From contig WOGZ01000237.1 in assembly GCA_009733775.1 (NCBI GenBank), positions 1 to 44,522 on the forward strand: DNA of 44,522 bases. Direction: 5' to 3'. This DNA is from Alectoria sarmentosa (taxonomy: Eukaryota; Ascomycota; Lecanoromycetes; Lecanorales; Parmeliaceae). Numbering within the stretch: the first letter of the stretch is position 1; each line of letters starts with the position of its first letter. A program made the position numbers and the translations under genes. The notes under the pieces are model-generated. The model saw only the letters and a list, made by a program, of their open reading frames with translations, was not told the origin of the DNA and made no database searches. This document shows, piece after piece, positions 33,222 to 43,277 of the stretch.

Positions 33222-33934
33222 GAGGGCCGGTCATGTCCCCCCGCCAATCGGATCAAGATTCAAGGATATTACCGCAGCACTGTGAATCAAACGGTCCTTT
33301 TCGGCCATACATAGAAGAAGGTATATAGAACTACTCTCTCACTAATATTAAAGATATACTCCACAATCAGAAAGCCAAAATCCTAACAGGCGATCAACAA
33401 GCTCTATGAGTGAAGACGGACGTATGCTTTGGATTGTCTAGTGAGCTGGTACGTCTAGCAATCAAAATTCGGCAGCCGCCTCATCGAAGGTCGGCAGCCT
33501 CTGTGTCCCATCTCCGATCCTCTTTATCATTTGCGTAAGATTTACCCTTTCCCAGTATCTCACAAGCGTCACACATGACTGAACGCCCTATTCTATGATG
33601 AATTACTCCGCATGAAAGAAGATAATGAAACTACTTCTATTAAAGCATTGGAAAAGTCGTTACCTAGACGTTGATCCCGGATTTTCTCGAGGTGTGGGCA
33701 AGACGCCTCTCTCTCGTCAAGATGAATCATGTGCCCCCAAGTATCATCATGAATTGAGTAATCCCAATTTTCTGATGAGCTAGTCATTTGTAATCAACAT
33801 TGGGCAGCCTTTTCATTCAAGTTCGCCAGGTCAAGGCTCAATGAATCTAAAAAGAACAACGTCGCTTAATTGCGATATGCCGCCCACTCACATCTCTCGA
33901 TCTTTAGTTCTCCACCATCGCCCGTCATCGCCGT
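33222..33934. other. Intergenic region between paralogues
   Basis: One 64-codon minus-strand frame (33593-33787) has no recognisable content. The stretch holds the 3-prime end of the intact gene and the former promoter of the ruined copy. Confidence 0.45.
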
Positions 33935-35127
33935 TCAATGATTGTTCAACATAAAGATGGCCCAGATCTCGTCCGCCAAAGCCGGCGTAGGTGCCCAGAT
34001 GGTGAAGAATCCCGCAGGCAGACCATGCATGAATGGGATCAGGCGCCGTGCGGTAAGTACACCAAGGTACTCTCCATCCGGTGCATAGGCATCCCTCATA
34101 TCGAGATCAAAGTAGTCCAAATCGAGACTCGCAATAACATAGAACTTCTCAAACCAGATGGTGATCAATTGGCAAGCGATGCGTGAGCACTCTGTTCGGT
34201 AGCTGTAGAGTATCTCAAGCGCGTTGCGTCTATCTTGTGTGTTTTCGTCAAAGTAAGAGTCGAGGGAGGTGTGTGAGTAGTCCAGTGTCGTGAAGGTCAT
34301 CTCGACGTTCTGGACCAGATGCCGTACCGAGCGCGGCATGCGATCGAGAAATTCCACAGCCTCATCGCGGTCGCCTTGACCGATGACCCAAGTGTTCTTG
34401 AAGAAGATACGACGGTATTTTATGAGCAATTGGTGATTGAGAGCTTTGAAGACGTGGCTGTTGAGAAGCTCGTGGGAGGCATAGACTTTTCGTGGGCCAA
34501 ATGACATGTCGAGAAACTCTTCTTGGATCTGGAGCAGTAGTTCGGACGGCAAATTGTGGATTAATTGGCAAAGCTTCGGGTCTGCCGGCTCGAATACCGT
34601 CTCAAATGAAGGTGTTGGCTCGGAATCGGCCGCCTCGTGTGAGGAACTCGATGACTCTGGTGCCTCGCTTGTTGATTCTGCTATTGAATCCGCATCCCAA
34701 CATTCTCTCAATGCGACTTCCATATCCCCTTGCCATTCCGAAAGACACTCGTAATCGGGGTCGTTGATGGCTTCTTGTTCGCTGTGTTGATCCTGAACAG
34801 GCACGCTTCGATCGACCGAGCAGATCTGGAGGTATGGTATCATTTGGGCAATTGAGCAGTTCACGAACAGGTCGACCAAGGTCCTACCATCCTCATGGTC
34901 CAGCCGGCTAAGAGCTGTTCCCAGTTTTGTAGCGCTTACGCTCGCATCGCATGCCATAGTCTCGAATAACATAGCGCGTTTCAAGACATTGAGGGCGTAC
35001 CATAAGTCGTCGAAGATGAGAGGCGGCATCACGGGATTGCCCCAAGCATCGACACCTACATCGATTGATCGCAGATTAGCTGAGGTTTTTTTAAAGGAGC
35101 ATCCTTGTTTCACTTACCGCGGTCCAT
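33935..35127 (-). CDS. Orphan modular family protein, intact member
   Basis: The ATG at 35127 opens a 10-nt first exon (35127-35118), then a 62-nt intron (donor GTAAGT, acceptor GTAG) leads to 35055-33935; the product is 376 residues. This start is preferred because the plain frame has no ATG before the conserved VDAWGNPVMPP. Three modules are visible. Residues 1-84 are helical and end in LDHEDGRTLVDLF and IPYLQICS. An acidic Ser/Glu-rich linker spans 85-165. The central block 170-235 starts NLPSELLLQIQEE, resembling the LPxEL start of F-box-like domains in fungal orphan proteins, and ends NTWVIGQGD. The C-terminal block 285-376 contains SLDLDYFDLDMRDAYAPDGEYL and WAPTPALADEI. No signal peptide or membrane helix is present. 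Function is unknown. Confidence 0.75.
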
Positions 35128-35512
35128 GTTCTTGTGCACTAAGCAGACCGAGCGCTTTGAAAGCTAGAAAGTGTAGGCGAACTTGGGTAGATTGCTCGTG
35201 GAGATTGACAGAAGGTGGACTAGTGTGTAGACGATGGAAAAGCCTGAGAAGCAGAGGGTGCAAAGATGAAAAGGATAAGACAACTGTGAAAGAGTCATAT
35301 ATATAGCGAAGACTTTGTACCTGGGCATGGAACCAATTGGCCGAGATTGCCGGCCGATAAATGCTATTCATCGTCGGAGTTGAGGTTTTCCCCTTGGCAT
35401 GATAACAAAAATGCAATTTCACCGGCGAAAAGCGTTATTCATTGTCACAGTTCACTCTTTTCACCTCGTCATGACACTCAGTATGCAGGGGTTACCAGAC
35501 GGTAAGTACTAT
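35128..35512. other. Intergenic region, promoter of the intact family gene
   Basis: It contains an ATATATA patch near 35298 read on either strand. The open minus frame 35114-35422 does not resemble the family or any known protein. Confidence 0.4.
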
Positions 35513-36103
35513 TCATGCCCGTAATTCACTTTCTGACTTTACACCTAGGAACGACATGTAGGGGTCAGGCGTGGGCGGCGAGTGACAAGAGATATCCATC
35601 GTAGCAAGCGATAATTTTGCGTCACGCGCTTGATCAGAACGAAGCGTGATCAGAGCTCGGCAAGATATTGTTGATGAGAGTGCACGAAGTGACTGTTGCC
35701 GATATTCATTTGAGGCTAAAAGTGACCATATGAGACAATTCGCGTGAGCAAAAGGTGTCTCAACAGAATATTCGTAGTCTAGGGTTTGCAGAGCCCTTGT
35801 GAAGATACTGATGAAGGGCTGCAATGGCTTAGAAGTTGGAAGATGGGCGCAGCATGATCTGAAATATTCTTTGTCGTCTAGGTGGGGCAAAATGTCCAAG
35901 GAGCGCATACACGAAGGGTGTAAAGAGAAAATGCCAGAACAGGAAGGAAGCGGGTCTGGCGCATCACCTTCCAAACAAAGGCCCAACTCCAGGCTCACAG
36001 CAAACCTGAAAAGGCTGGCTTCAAAGGGGCTGTCTTGAACGCGACGACGTCCTCTCAAATTGGGCAAAGTATTAATTAGATAGACTGGGAACCCGTAAAA
36101 CAT
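35513..36103 (-). CDS. Short orphan-family member, N-terminal module only
   Basis: A single minus-strand frame starting with ATG at 36103 encodes 196 residues. The middle reads FEASLFRFAVSLELG and LDILPHLDDKEYFRSCCAHLP then LQPFISIF. This parallels the N-terminal module of the other family members (for example VLAFLSDAQFDKFVRILACSP then FLEIC in the copy at 43.4 kb): a helix, an L-x-x-L-x-D/D-D turn, a Phe-rich helix and a final hydrophobic helix. The central and C-terminal modules are absent. It lies in the same orientation directly upstream of the intact gene. It could be a real short paralogue or a fragment; similarity is low and judged by eye. Confidence 0.4.
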   Translation of the reverse strand: MFYGFPVYLINTLPNLRGRRRVQDSPFEASLFRFAVSLELGLCLEGDAPDPLPSCSGIFSLHPSCMRSLDILPHLDDKEYFRSCCAHLPTSKPLQPFISIFTRALQTLDYEYSVETPFAHANCLIWSLLASNEYRQQSLRALSSTISCRALITLRSDQARDAKLSLATMDISCHSPPTPDPYMSFLGVKSESELRA

Positions 36104-37148
36104 GTCTTTGCAAATTTAAGGAGATTTTGACTAGGGGAACTTGGGAATGTTTGAGTAGGCGGAATTGGGAATGCAAGCATTGATCATGTGGAAACAGCTG
36201 ACCAGTTCCGACACAACTTGGTCGAGGTCGACGCAACTTCAAATTCACTGTAAGCACGGGCACTTTGCTTACAGAACATTGTGCTAGAGAACCCATCTCC
36301 CACCCATACTTTGTATTGACTGTGCTCCTTGCCGCCACTCGTTGCTTCATCTTGAGCTTTCATAGCGCCACAGTCACTAACCGATTCATTGAAGCTATAT
36401 ATCAAAATCTGATCGTCCGCTTCTTATCGATTCCCTTCATCAAATTGTATACCTCATTCCGTCCAACCGCCCTCTGCCTGCGCTTGCTGGCACCAGTGTC
36501 TGGTCCATCCAGCCGTCTCTCTCATCGCCTTTTTCTACTACTATCGTACGTCTTCTTGTGTTCCTTTGGTCCAATGCCCCTTGGCCTAGCTTCTCCAGGA
36601 CACTCCTATTAACCGTGATGGTGCCGACTGTTTACAGACAGTGTCTGTAGGATGTATCGAGGGTCAAGGTGTGCCGTCTGAGAAGATTGCAGAGTGGGAT
36701 CTTGACCGTCATAAGCAGACGGGGCCAGGGAAATTGGCTGTTGAAACGGTATATATCCCTTAAGTATCGACAGTATTAGGAGTGATAAGAGTAATCATGA
36801 TCAGGAACAACAGAGGGTTCCGGGTTGATGGCCCAACTCAATTGCCATCCTTTGGGCAGCGCAGCCAAGTCGGTCAAAAAGGTGGCAGTCTGAAGCGCTG
36901 TACCCTCTCATTATCATGTCGATGTTGGGCATCGAAACGACATTGTTGTCCACTCATCAGCAAGAATAGCCCAGATAGAGCGGCAGAGAGTCCAAAACAC
37001 TCTCGTTGATGAAGCTCTGAGGATTAGAGACCTGGCAAATTTTCACACAGCTTGCGTGCTTGCCTCAATCTTCTGGGGAAGGTTTGCCGAGCGTGATGAA
37101 CGAGCCCGAGCCATCGAAAGCACTACGATTTCCCACAAGCCCGCATAC
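36104..37148. other. Intergenic region
   Basis: A 115-codon plus frame at 36265-36612 is hydrophobic and of unclear merit. A short protein-like stretch near 36645-36755 (GQGVPSEKIAEWDLDRHKQ) follows a possible acceptor and ends at a possible donor, but no neighbouring exon was identified. The open frame of the next gene extends back to 37056 without an ATG. Confidence 0.4.
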
Positions 37149-38816
37149 ATGAGACCTCACACACATGCATGGGCTGCCAACGGGCGACCGATTTGGGTTG
37201 CATTCGCGGTGCAATCGACACGTTCTCCTCTCCTACGATGTCCCAAAAGTACTCGAAGTCTTTCCACAGCGAAGGCAGGCGCGTCTGTATACAGCCACGA
37301 CAGGGCCGTTGAACACATTTCAGCCAGCGTAAGAGGTTTCTTTGATCGGAAACAGAAATTCCGCATCTTTCATGGCTCTACGAATAGTACGCGGCAGTCT
37401 ACTATTACACGCAAAAATATCGTCGATACGAGCTCCCTCTCCCACGTCCTCGAAGTCAACATCGAAAAGCGGACTGCTTTGGTTGAGCCAAACGTACCGA
37501 TGGATAGACTGGTGGAGGAGACAATAAAGTACGGATTGGTGCCGCCTGTGGTGATGGAATTCCCGGGTATCACAGTTGGGGGCGGTTATGCTGGGACATC
37601 AGGGGAGAGCAGTTCTTTCAAGCATGGGTTTTTCAATCGAACGATCAATTATATCGAGATGGTACTTGCGAATGGCGAGGTTGTCAGATGCTCCGAGAAT
37701 GAAAAGCCCGATCTCTTTCATGGTGCAGCTGGCGCCGTTGGTAGCCTGGGCGTCACAACTTTGGTCGAACTGCAACTCCGCGAAGCCAAAAAATACGTCG
37801 AGACAATTTACCATCCTGTATCAAGTGTGGCTGAAGCTATAGAGAAGATTCAGGAGGTCACCATGGATCCTGAGCTGGACTATGTGGATGGTATCCTGTA
37901 CTCGAAAACCCAGGGCGCCGTCATTACTGGCCGGATGACTGACGTTCCCAATCAGAAAGCCCAGGTTCAACGCTTCAGTGATGCCAAGGATCCATGGTTC
38001 TACCTCCATGTACAAGATGCAATCACGAAGAGGAGCGGTCCAACCACAGAGATGATTCCAATGGCTGAATATCTATTTCGCTACGACCGTGGTGGCTTCT
38101 GGGTTGGGGCTCTCGCCTTCGATTACTTCAAAATGCCCTTTAATGACTATACACGCTGGTGGCTTGATGATTTTGTGCACACACGCATGATGTACACGGC
38201 TTTACACGCCAGTGGGCAATCCAAGAAATGTATAATCCAGGATTTAGCTTTGCCCTACTCAACGGCTGAGCAGTTCGTCGACTATACGGACAAGGTTCTC
38301 GGTATTTATCCCCTCTGGCTTTGCCCTCTACGGCAGAGCCAGCTGCCTACCATGCATCCTCATGTGAACGAGATGGAAGCCGACGGTCAGAGCCTAACGC
38401 CTATGCTTAATATTGGCCTCTGGGGATTCGGTCCGCCTCAGCCGGATGACTTTGTGCATGCTAATCGAGACCTTGAGCGGAAGCTTTGGGAGCTAGGCGG
38501 GATGAAGTGGCTTTATGCGCAAACGTATTACACTGAAAATGAGTTCTGGCAGATGTACGATCGGAAGTGGTATGATGCGTTGCGAGAAAAGTACAATGCG
38601 ACTTCCTTGCCAAGCGTCTACGAGAAGGTGAAACTCGATATCAACGCCGAAAAATTGGCAGTGGATGCGCCTTTAGGCTCTTCTCTTATCGGCACATGGC
38701 CTTTCAGTGGTCTCTATGGTATCAAAAAGGCTATTGATAGCGGTGCATACCTCCAGGCCAGAACATCGGCATGGAGGTCGATTGGGGAGGGAGATCGATT
38801 TGGTATAAATAGGTGA
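37149..38816 (+). CDS. FAD-linked oxidoreductase, 24-dehydrocholesterol reductase-like
   Basis: A single exon encodes 555 residues from the first in-frame ATG. The FAD-binding (FAD_binding_4) region starts with HGSTNSTR (75-82) and includes ALVEPNVPMDRLVEETIKYG (110-129) and PPVVMEFPGITVGGGYAGTS (132-151), followed by SSSFKHGFF and AAGAVGSLGV. The C-terminal half is aromatic-rich (FWVGALAFDYFKMPFN, WLYAQTYYTENEFWQMYD) and ends RTSAWRSIGEGDRFGINR. This matches the DHCR24/DIMINUTO group, which reduces the side-chain delta-24 double bond of sterols using FAD and NADPH; fungal members are often of unproven substrate. The first 48 residues are Arg/Ser-rich and lack acidic residues, so they could be a mitochondrial presequence or a mis-chosen start. 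Confidence 0.88.
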   Translation: MRPHTHAWAANGRPIWVAFAVQSTRSPLLRCPKSTRSLSTAKAGASVYSHDRAVEHISASVRGFFDRKQKFRIFHGSTNSTRQSTITRKNIVDTSSLSHVLEVNIEKRTALVEPNVPMDRLVEETIKYGLVPPVVMEFPGITVGGGYAGTSGESSSFKHGFFNRTINYIEMVLANGEVVRCSENEKPDLFHGAAGAVGSLGVTTLVELQLREAKKYVETIYHPVSSVAEAIEKIQEVTMDPELDYVDGILYSKTQGAVITGRMTDVPNQKAQVQRFSDAKDPWFYLHVQDAITKRSGPTTEMIPMAEYLFRYDRGGFWVGALAFDYFKMPFNDYTRWWLDDFVHTRMMYTALHASGQSKKCIIQDLALPYSTAEQFVDYTDKVLGIYPLWLCPLRQSQLPTMHPHVNEMEADGQSLTPMLNIGLWGFGPPQPDDFVHANRDLERKLWELGGMKWLYAQTYYTENEFWQMYDRKWYDALREKYNATSLPSVYEKVKLDINAEKLAVDAPLGSSLIGTWPFSGLYGIKKAIDSGAYLQARTSAWRSIGEGDRFGINR

Positions 38817-39671
38817 TTTGGGACGCCCACAACATTTCTCTTCAATTGGGGAACCTTGGACACAATACTCAGCACTAAAAGGATATAAGATGGTCTAGAA
38901 TTTCTCCTGCTGTAAATCATGAAAAAGCCACGAAGATCTTTTGGCCAAGGAGCAAATCATGATGCTCGCTAAGCGCTGGCACCACTGGGGTGGGGGAACA
39001 CATGCGCGTCTCTCAGCGCGACCCGACAGTTCCGACCACAGCCTCCACGTTCACGGAAATGTGTTAGGCATAGCTCTCCTGCAGACCCTTGTGTCACACC
39101 TGCGCTGGGATATTCGTATGGGTGTGGAGGGGGCTCTGGTGCCCGTGAACAACTTCGATCTTTAATGAATAGGCGGACACTCTCAGATGTAGCAACGATC
39201 TAGACCCAGATACCACTTCGTCGCTCAATACTAGAAAGCCTATCTGGTGGTATAAATTGGCAGAATATCATGAGTTGCCAGTCATATTGCTGCTGGCTGC
39301 GTACATTAGTCATCCAAAGTACTGTGTTTCGAGTTCGAGCTTCAATTTACCACTGCCTCGCGGTTGCTGCAGTCTTGTAAGTCTTCCAACCATGCCGGCT
39401 TCCCGCTTGGGTCACATTGCATTGATGATCCTCAACAAGCGAACACTGTTGACGCCTTGTAAAAAGGCTCAGCCAATCACCTAAAATAAGATTCTCCAAG
39501 ACTTCTGCCTGTGTCTCCCTTCTTATACGAAGCCTTGTTCAGGACGCTTCTGTGTTCGAACATTCTTTCGTTGTCGTAATTTTACTCCCTTGAGGCTAGG
39601 TACTTCGCCCAGTATTTTACTGCAATCACGGTCGTATCTCGCGAAAACGCGTAGGAGCTTCGGATTAGCCC
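38817..39671. other. Intergenic region
   Basis: Two frames of about 75 codons (38941-39165 and 39257-39484) lack recognisable content. The region should hold the 3-prime end of the reductase gene and the promoter of the membrane-protein gene. Confidence 0.5.
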
Positions 39672-41048
39672 ATGTCGTATAATTCGACGACGACTACGGC
39701 GGTTCCGCATCTATCGCGTGGCTGGATTCCTCAACCCAACGGTCGGGGAACGCTTGACATACTCCAGAGCTGTCTAGCTACTATAATTTTGTGCACTTGG
39801 TCTGTTCTTTTCTTGAATGTACCAGCTGAACATGAAGGGCCCTGGGAGAATTTCAAAACGAAAGCCCGTTGGATGCTGTTCACCATCTTCTTCCCCGAAG
39901 TCATCACAGCCGTAGCTGCAGAGCAATGGAGATCAGCTTGTCAAGCCGTCGAAGATTTTTCTCGACTTGAGAAAGAATGGGAAGCTGCTTTGGGCAGCGT
40001 CTCATCATCCAAAGAAACCTCTCCGGCATACAACAACCTTTCGCGACTCCGACGCGCACCATGGACGATGCGTCATGCATTTTTCGCCGATATGGGGGGC
40101 TTTCATCTGAAGTGCCCTGGGTTTCCTGCATTTCCCGTGGACAGTCATCAACTCGTATACCTAGTAGAGCACAACCACATTGAGTATCCGGAAATAGGAG
40201 CGAAAGCCATTTGGGATAGGAACAAAGCCGACACTTTCGCCCGCATGCTCACACTCGTCCAAATCATATGGTTTTTGATCCAGGCCATTGGCCGATGGGT
40301 ACAGCATCTCGCACTCTCGACGTTCGAGCTCTCGTGTCTGGCTTTCATCTTTTGCTCCATCAACACATTCTTCTTCTTCAGACACAAGCCACGAGATGTT
40401 GAAACACCATCTCTAATAGCGTGCAATTCTACAATTACGAAGATACTCGCCGGAGAAGGTGACCGTCCCAAGCCATATACACAAACGCCTTTAGATTTCG
40501 TGAAGCCTCCCGTCAGTCGAACAAGCCTCATCGCGCCTTTCTGGTTTGCCGTCCGAGTTTGTTTCGATTGGGGGAAACATGCAGACGAGCTACCAGTAAA
40601 GGTGTTCGGTAACAGCACAACAACACCTCCACGCGGCATTAGGGTCGCAGACATAGCTTATGGAAATATCTTCACCATTGCATACTTCGGTATCCATCTT
40701 GCCGGGTGGAACTTTACCTTTCCAACTAGGGCGGAGCAAATTCTCTGGCGCGTGTCGAGCTTGACCCTTTTCAGCCTTCTGATAATCTATCTTTTCGCTG
40801 TTGCTTTTGGGACGGCAATGGCGAGTAGGCTGGCGAGAATGTTGTTCAACAATCACGACGCTACAACGATCTTGGGCGTAGCTATCCTGCTGCCTCGATG
40901 GGTAGCAGTTATGATCCACTCGCCATTCTTGGTGACCTATGGCCTAGCTCGAGGCTATATCATCATCGAAGGGTTCTCTGCTCTGAGAGCCCTTCCGATA
41001 TCTGCTTTTGCTAGCGTTAATTGGTCGAATTTTGTGCCACACTTATGA
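39672..41048 (+). CDS. Polytopic membrane protein of a fungal orphan family
   Basis: A single exon encodes 458 residues. It opens with GWIPQPNGRGTLDILQSC and a first membrane helix (about 27-50), then WENFKTKARWMLFTIFFPEVI forms a second. A soluble stretch follows with WTMRHAFFADMGGFHLKCPG, the most conserved block of this family. Further helices lie at about 190-212, 215-238, 335-352, 363-390 and 402-440. The blocks match a common family of uncharacterised ascomycete integral membrane proteins. No catalytic motif is visible, and a transport or sensing role would be a guess. Confidence 0.8.
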   Translation: MSYNSTTTTAVPHLSRGWIPQPNGRGTLDILQSCLATIILCTWSVLFLNVPAEHEGPWENFKTKARWMLFTIFFPEVITAVAAEQWRSACQAVEDFSRLEKEWEAALGSVSSSKETSPAYNNLSRLRRAPWTMRHAFFADMGGFHLKCPGFPAFPVDSHQLVYLVEHNHIEYPEIGAKAIWDRNKADTFARMLTLVQIIWFLIQAIGRWVQHLALSTFELSCLAFIFCSINTFFFFRHKPRDVETPSLIACNSTITKILAGEGDRPKPYTQTPLDFVKPPVSRTSLIAPFWFAVRVCFDWGKHADELPVKVFGNSTTTPPRGIRVADIAYGNIFTIAYFGIHLAGWNFTFPTRAEQILWRVSSLTLFSLLIIYLFAVAFGTAMASRLARMLFNNHDATTILGVAILLPRWVAVMIHSPFLVTYGLARGYIIIEGFSALRALPISAFASVNWSNFVPHL

Positions 41049-41829
41049 AGTATGGTGGGCCACGATTTGTTTGAAATCAAGTTAATTCTCTTCGTACGAA
41101 TCTCATTTTGATCCGTGTGTTGGGACTCAGCGTTTCTCCTGGCGCCAGCCATGGCGAGAGTAGGGGTGTGCGATAAAAGTCTCAAAGATTTTGCTGGCTA
41201 CCAATAGACTCTACGGTGTTTTAGCGCCCATCTATGGCAGTACGTGTCTGCAGACTAGGATAGCAGGCTGAAGAGCAACCAGATTGGAAGACGGCTTTGG
41301 TGAAACGAGGTCGTGATCACAGTCATCTCGCCTGTGGGCTTCTCCGAGCATACCGCGTCGAAGCCTCCCCGACCTCCATTTGTTCGGGCATATACTGTCT
41401 ATTCGACCGCCTAATCGAGTCAATCTTCACGATGTTGAGCCTGCCAGATTCAAGCCTTTCTCCGATCCCATCACGCATTTTCAAGGCGATTGCGACCGCG
41501 GTCGCTTTCACCAGACAACCTTTGATTGGGTGTCCCGACAGAAGCCCAGGTCATCGCGTACAATGCAAACGCAATTCAGTTCTCGTCACGATAACGACAT
41601 CAACGAATTATCGAGGCACTCTAGACACGATTGTAGGCACAATCAAGCATATGAAGGTGCCTACCTTTCATCTTTGAGTTTTTGATCCCGAACAAGGCCT
41701 CCCATCGTCTACACTGCTTCATTGAAACCTCAAGACATCGTGGCTAGCACGTGGAAGGCGACCCCATCTATCACAAATGACTAACTTCCCTTAGACAACT
41801 CAAATGGTACCTGGGACGCTTCCACAAAC
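41049..41829. other. Intergenic region before the interrupted gene
   Basis: Overlapping plus frames at 41297-41685 and opposite frames have no recognisable content. The last 40 bases (CCCTTAG, then a C/A-rich leader) precede the ATG at 41830. Confidence 0.45.
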
Positions 41830-41928
41830 ATGGACTCAGCCATTGACGAGCTTGTCTCGCATCCCATCAGTCTTAACGAAGCCTTCGTCATCCGTACTGC
41901 TACAGGAGGCGTTGTATCTACGTCCCTG

Positions 41929-41930
41929 TA
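41929..41930 (+). repeat. TA target duplication, left
   Basis: The dinucleotide flanks the left terminal repeat; its partner is at 43276-43277. Confidence 0.7.
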
Positions 41931-41966
41931 CTCGAAGCGGTCAAAACAAACGACGGATTTAAGCGA
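41931..41966 (+). repeat. Left terminal inverted repeat of the Tc1/mariner element
   Basis: It starts CTCGAAGCGG and continues TCAAAACAAA, GACGGATTTA and GCGA. It matches the reverse complement of 43240-43275 at about 30 of 36 positions; four of the six differences lie in the outer ten bases. Confidence 0.8.
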
Positions 41967-42060
41967 GGCGCTAATTTATTATTACTATCGCCACTTTCTC
42001 GTTTCAATATCACTCAACCAATTGTATAGCTATTGTCTTCCCAAATAGCTGAAATTGAAG

Positions 42061-43194
42061 TTATATATAATGATTGTCTTGACCCAAAAATTTGCGCCCG
42101 TAATGTCACCATTTCGTCGAAAAACCTCTATTCTTGATGACATCCCGATATCTTTATGACATATTATGTATTCATTTGATGTAAGTCTCTTTTTCTATTA
42201 ATTCGTTTCACTCGTATTGCGTTGTAAGCCACATATCTTTTGATGTCACAATCATTCTTTTGTACGATTGGATTTTTTGTTTATAACATTTTCACATGTA
42301 CTCGTCGAGATTCAAATCAGAGTTTGATGGGGATCACTTTAGCGTCTCGATTTCATATGTTCTCAATCATAACATCGTCTCTTTGAATTTATGGATTTCA
42401 GCGTTATCTTGTATGAATATCGAATTGTGTCTCATTTTCTTGAGTGTTTCATATCAGAGTCGTATATACGAATTCAAGATCTAATTGATATAATTCGTAT
42501 TGATAATAAACTTTCGTAAATTATTTTTTATAAGACCTCGTTTTATGAGCTTGATATTTTCAAGAAATATACATAATTCGCTTATTTAAGTATCATAAAA
42601 CTTATCTTAAATCATAAAAGATTGACGATTTAAATGTTTAAAATTTTGATAATAATCTGAACAATGACGTTCATCGAACCGTTTGATAATAAATATATGA
42701 TTTCGTTTATCAATCTCAAATGAATTTTCATTCGTAAAGATAATACGCATTCAGTCTTTTATGCTTCAATGTAAATGTGCCCATATTTATATAAATCTTT
42801 TTCATTTATTGATCCATGATACGAGAGGTTTAGGGTATACGATATATCGTCGAAAGTCGACTTTGCGAAGGGCGCGTCGAATGGTGAATATAAAAGCAAT
42901 GATTCTCAATTCTTCGACGATTTATAGATACGATGTATGTTTATTATCTGGAGAATTAATGATTGTACGCACAAGTTGTCGCAGATCTCGTGCGTTGATT
43001 TTTGGTGGTGTTTTTGAAATAGGGTTTCGATTGTGTCGCGTCTCTTTAAATTTAATGATTCTTCATATGATTGATGTAAATATGTCGATGTTTTGATGGA
43101 TCTGTGTGGTCGTTTGATTCTTCATTATATTGCAATCAATGATGTGTTTGCGTTATGGAGTTGTTAGATGCTTGTCGGGTATGTAAGGATTCAT
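42061..43194 (-). pseudogene. Tc1-type transposase, inactivated by RIP
   Basis: From ATG at 43194 to TAA at 42061 the minus strand is one unbroken phase of 378 codons with 18 internal stops and no frameshift. The helix-turn-helix part includes RQLVRTIINSPDN and TIRRALRKVDFRR. The DDE part includes MRIIFTNENSFEI, where the usual first catalytic Asp is Asn (AAT), then SIFIQDNAEIH with the second Asp (around 42401-42420), and SPSNSDLNLDEYM with the Glu (around 42296-42310). Thirty-four residues separate the second Asp from the Glu. Eleven stops are TGA, mostly where a Trp (TGG) or Arg (CGA) codon would fit, and the rest are TAA/TAG, as RIP of both strands would give. Confidence 0.88.
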
Positions 43195-43239
43195 TTTGTG
43201 GGTGGGTTATAGGAAGGATGGTGGGGAAAACGCGAAAAA

Positions 43240-43275
43240 TCGCGTAAATCCGTCATTTGTTTTGACGCGTTCTAG
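43240..43275 (-). repeat. Right terminal inverted repeat of the Tc1/mariner element
   Basis: Read on the minus strand it begins CTAGAACGCG and continues TCAAAACAAA, GACGGATTTA and GCGA. TA follows at 43276-43277. Confidence 0.8.
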
Positions 43276-43277
43276 TA
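43276..43277 (+). repeat. TA target duplication, right
   Basis: It is the right partner of 41929-41930. Collapsing the two TAs into one restores a Tyr codon and the host reading frame. Confidence 0.7.

Larger units (their letters stand above)
41931..43275 (-). mobile_element. Tc1/mariner (DD34E) DNA transposon, RIP-mutated
   Basis: The element is 1345 bp, bounded by TA on each side, with terminal inverted repeats of about 36 bp and a single minus-strand transposase frame (43194-42061). Length, TA duplication, repeat position and the D-34-E catalytic spacing all fit Tc1-type elements of fungi. Composition is AT-rich, and the coding frame is full of transition-type stops, so it cannot make its own transposase. 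It sits in frame inside the orphan-family gene at 41830-44087. Confidence 0.9.

Noticed and set aside
42761..43096. 111-residue plus-strand frame in the AT-rich block
   Set aside because: It is the antisense of the transposase frame, which reads as Tc1 transposase over its full length.
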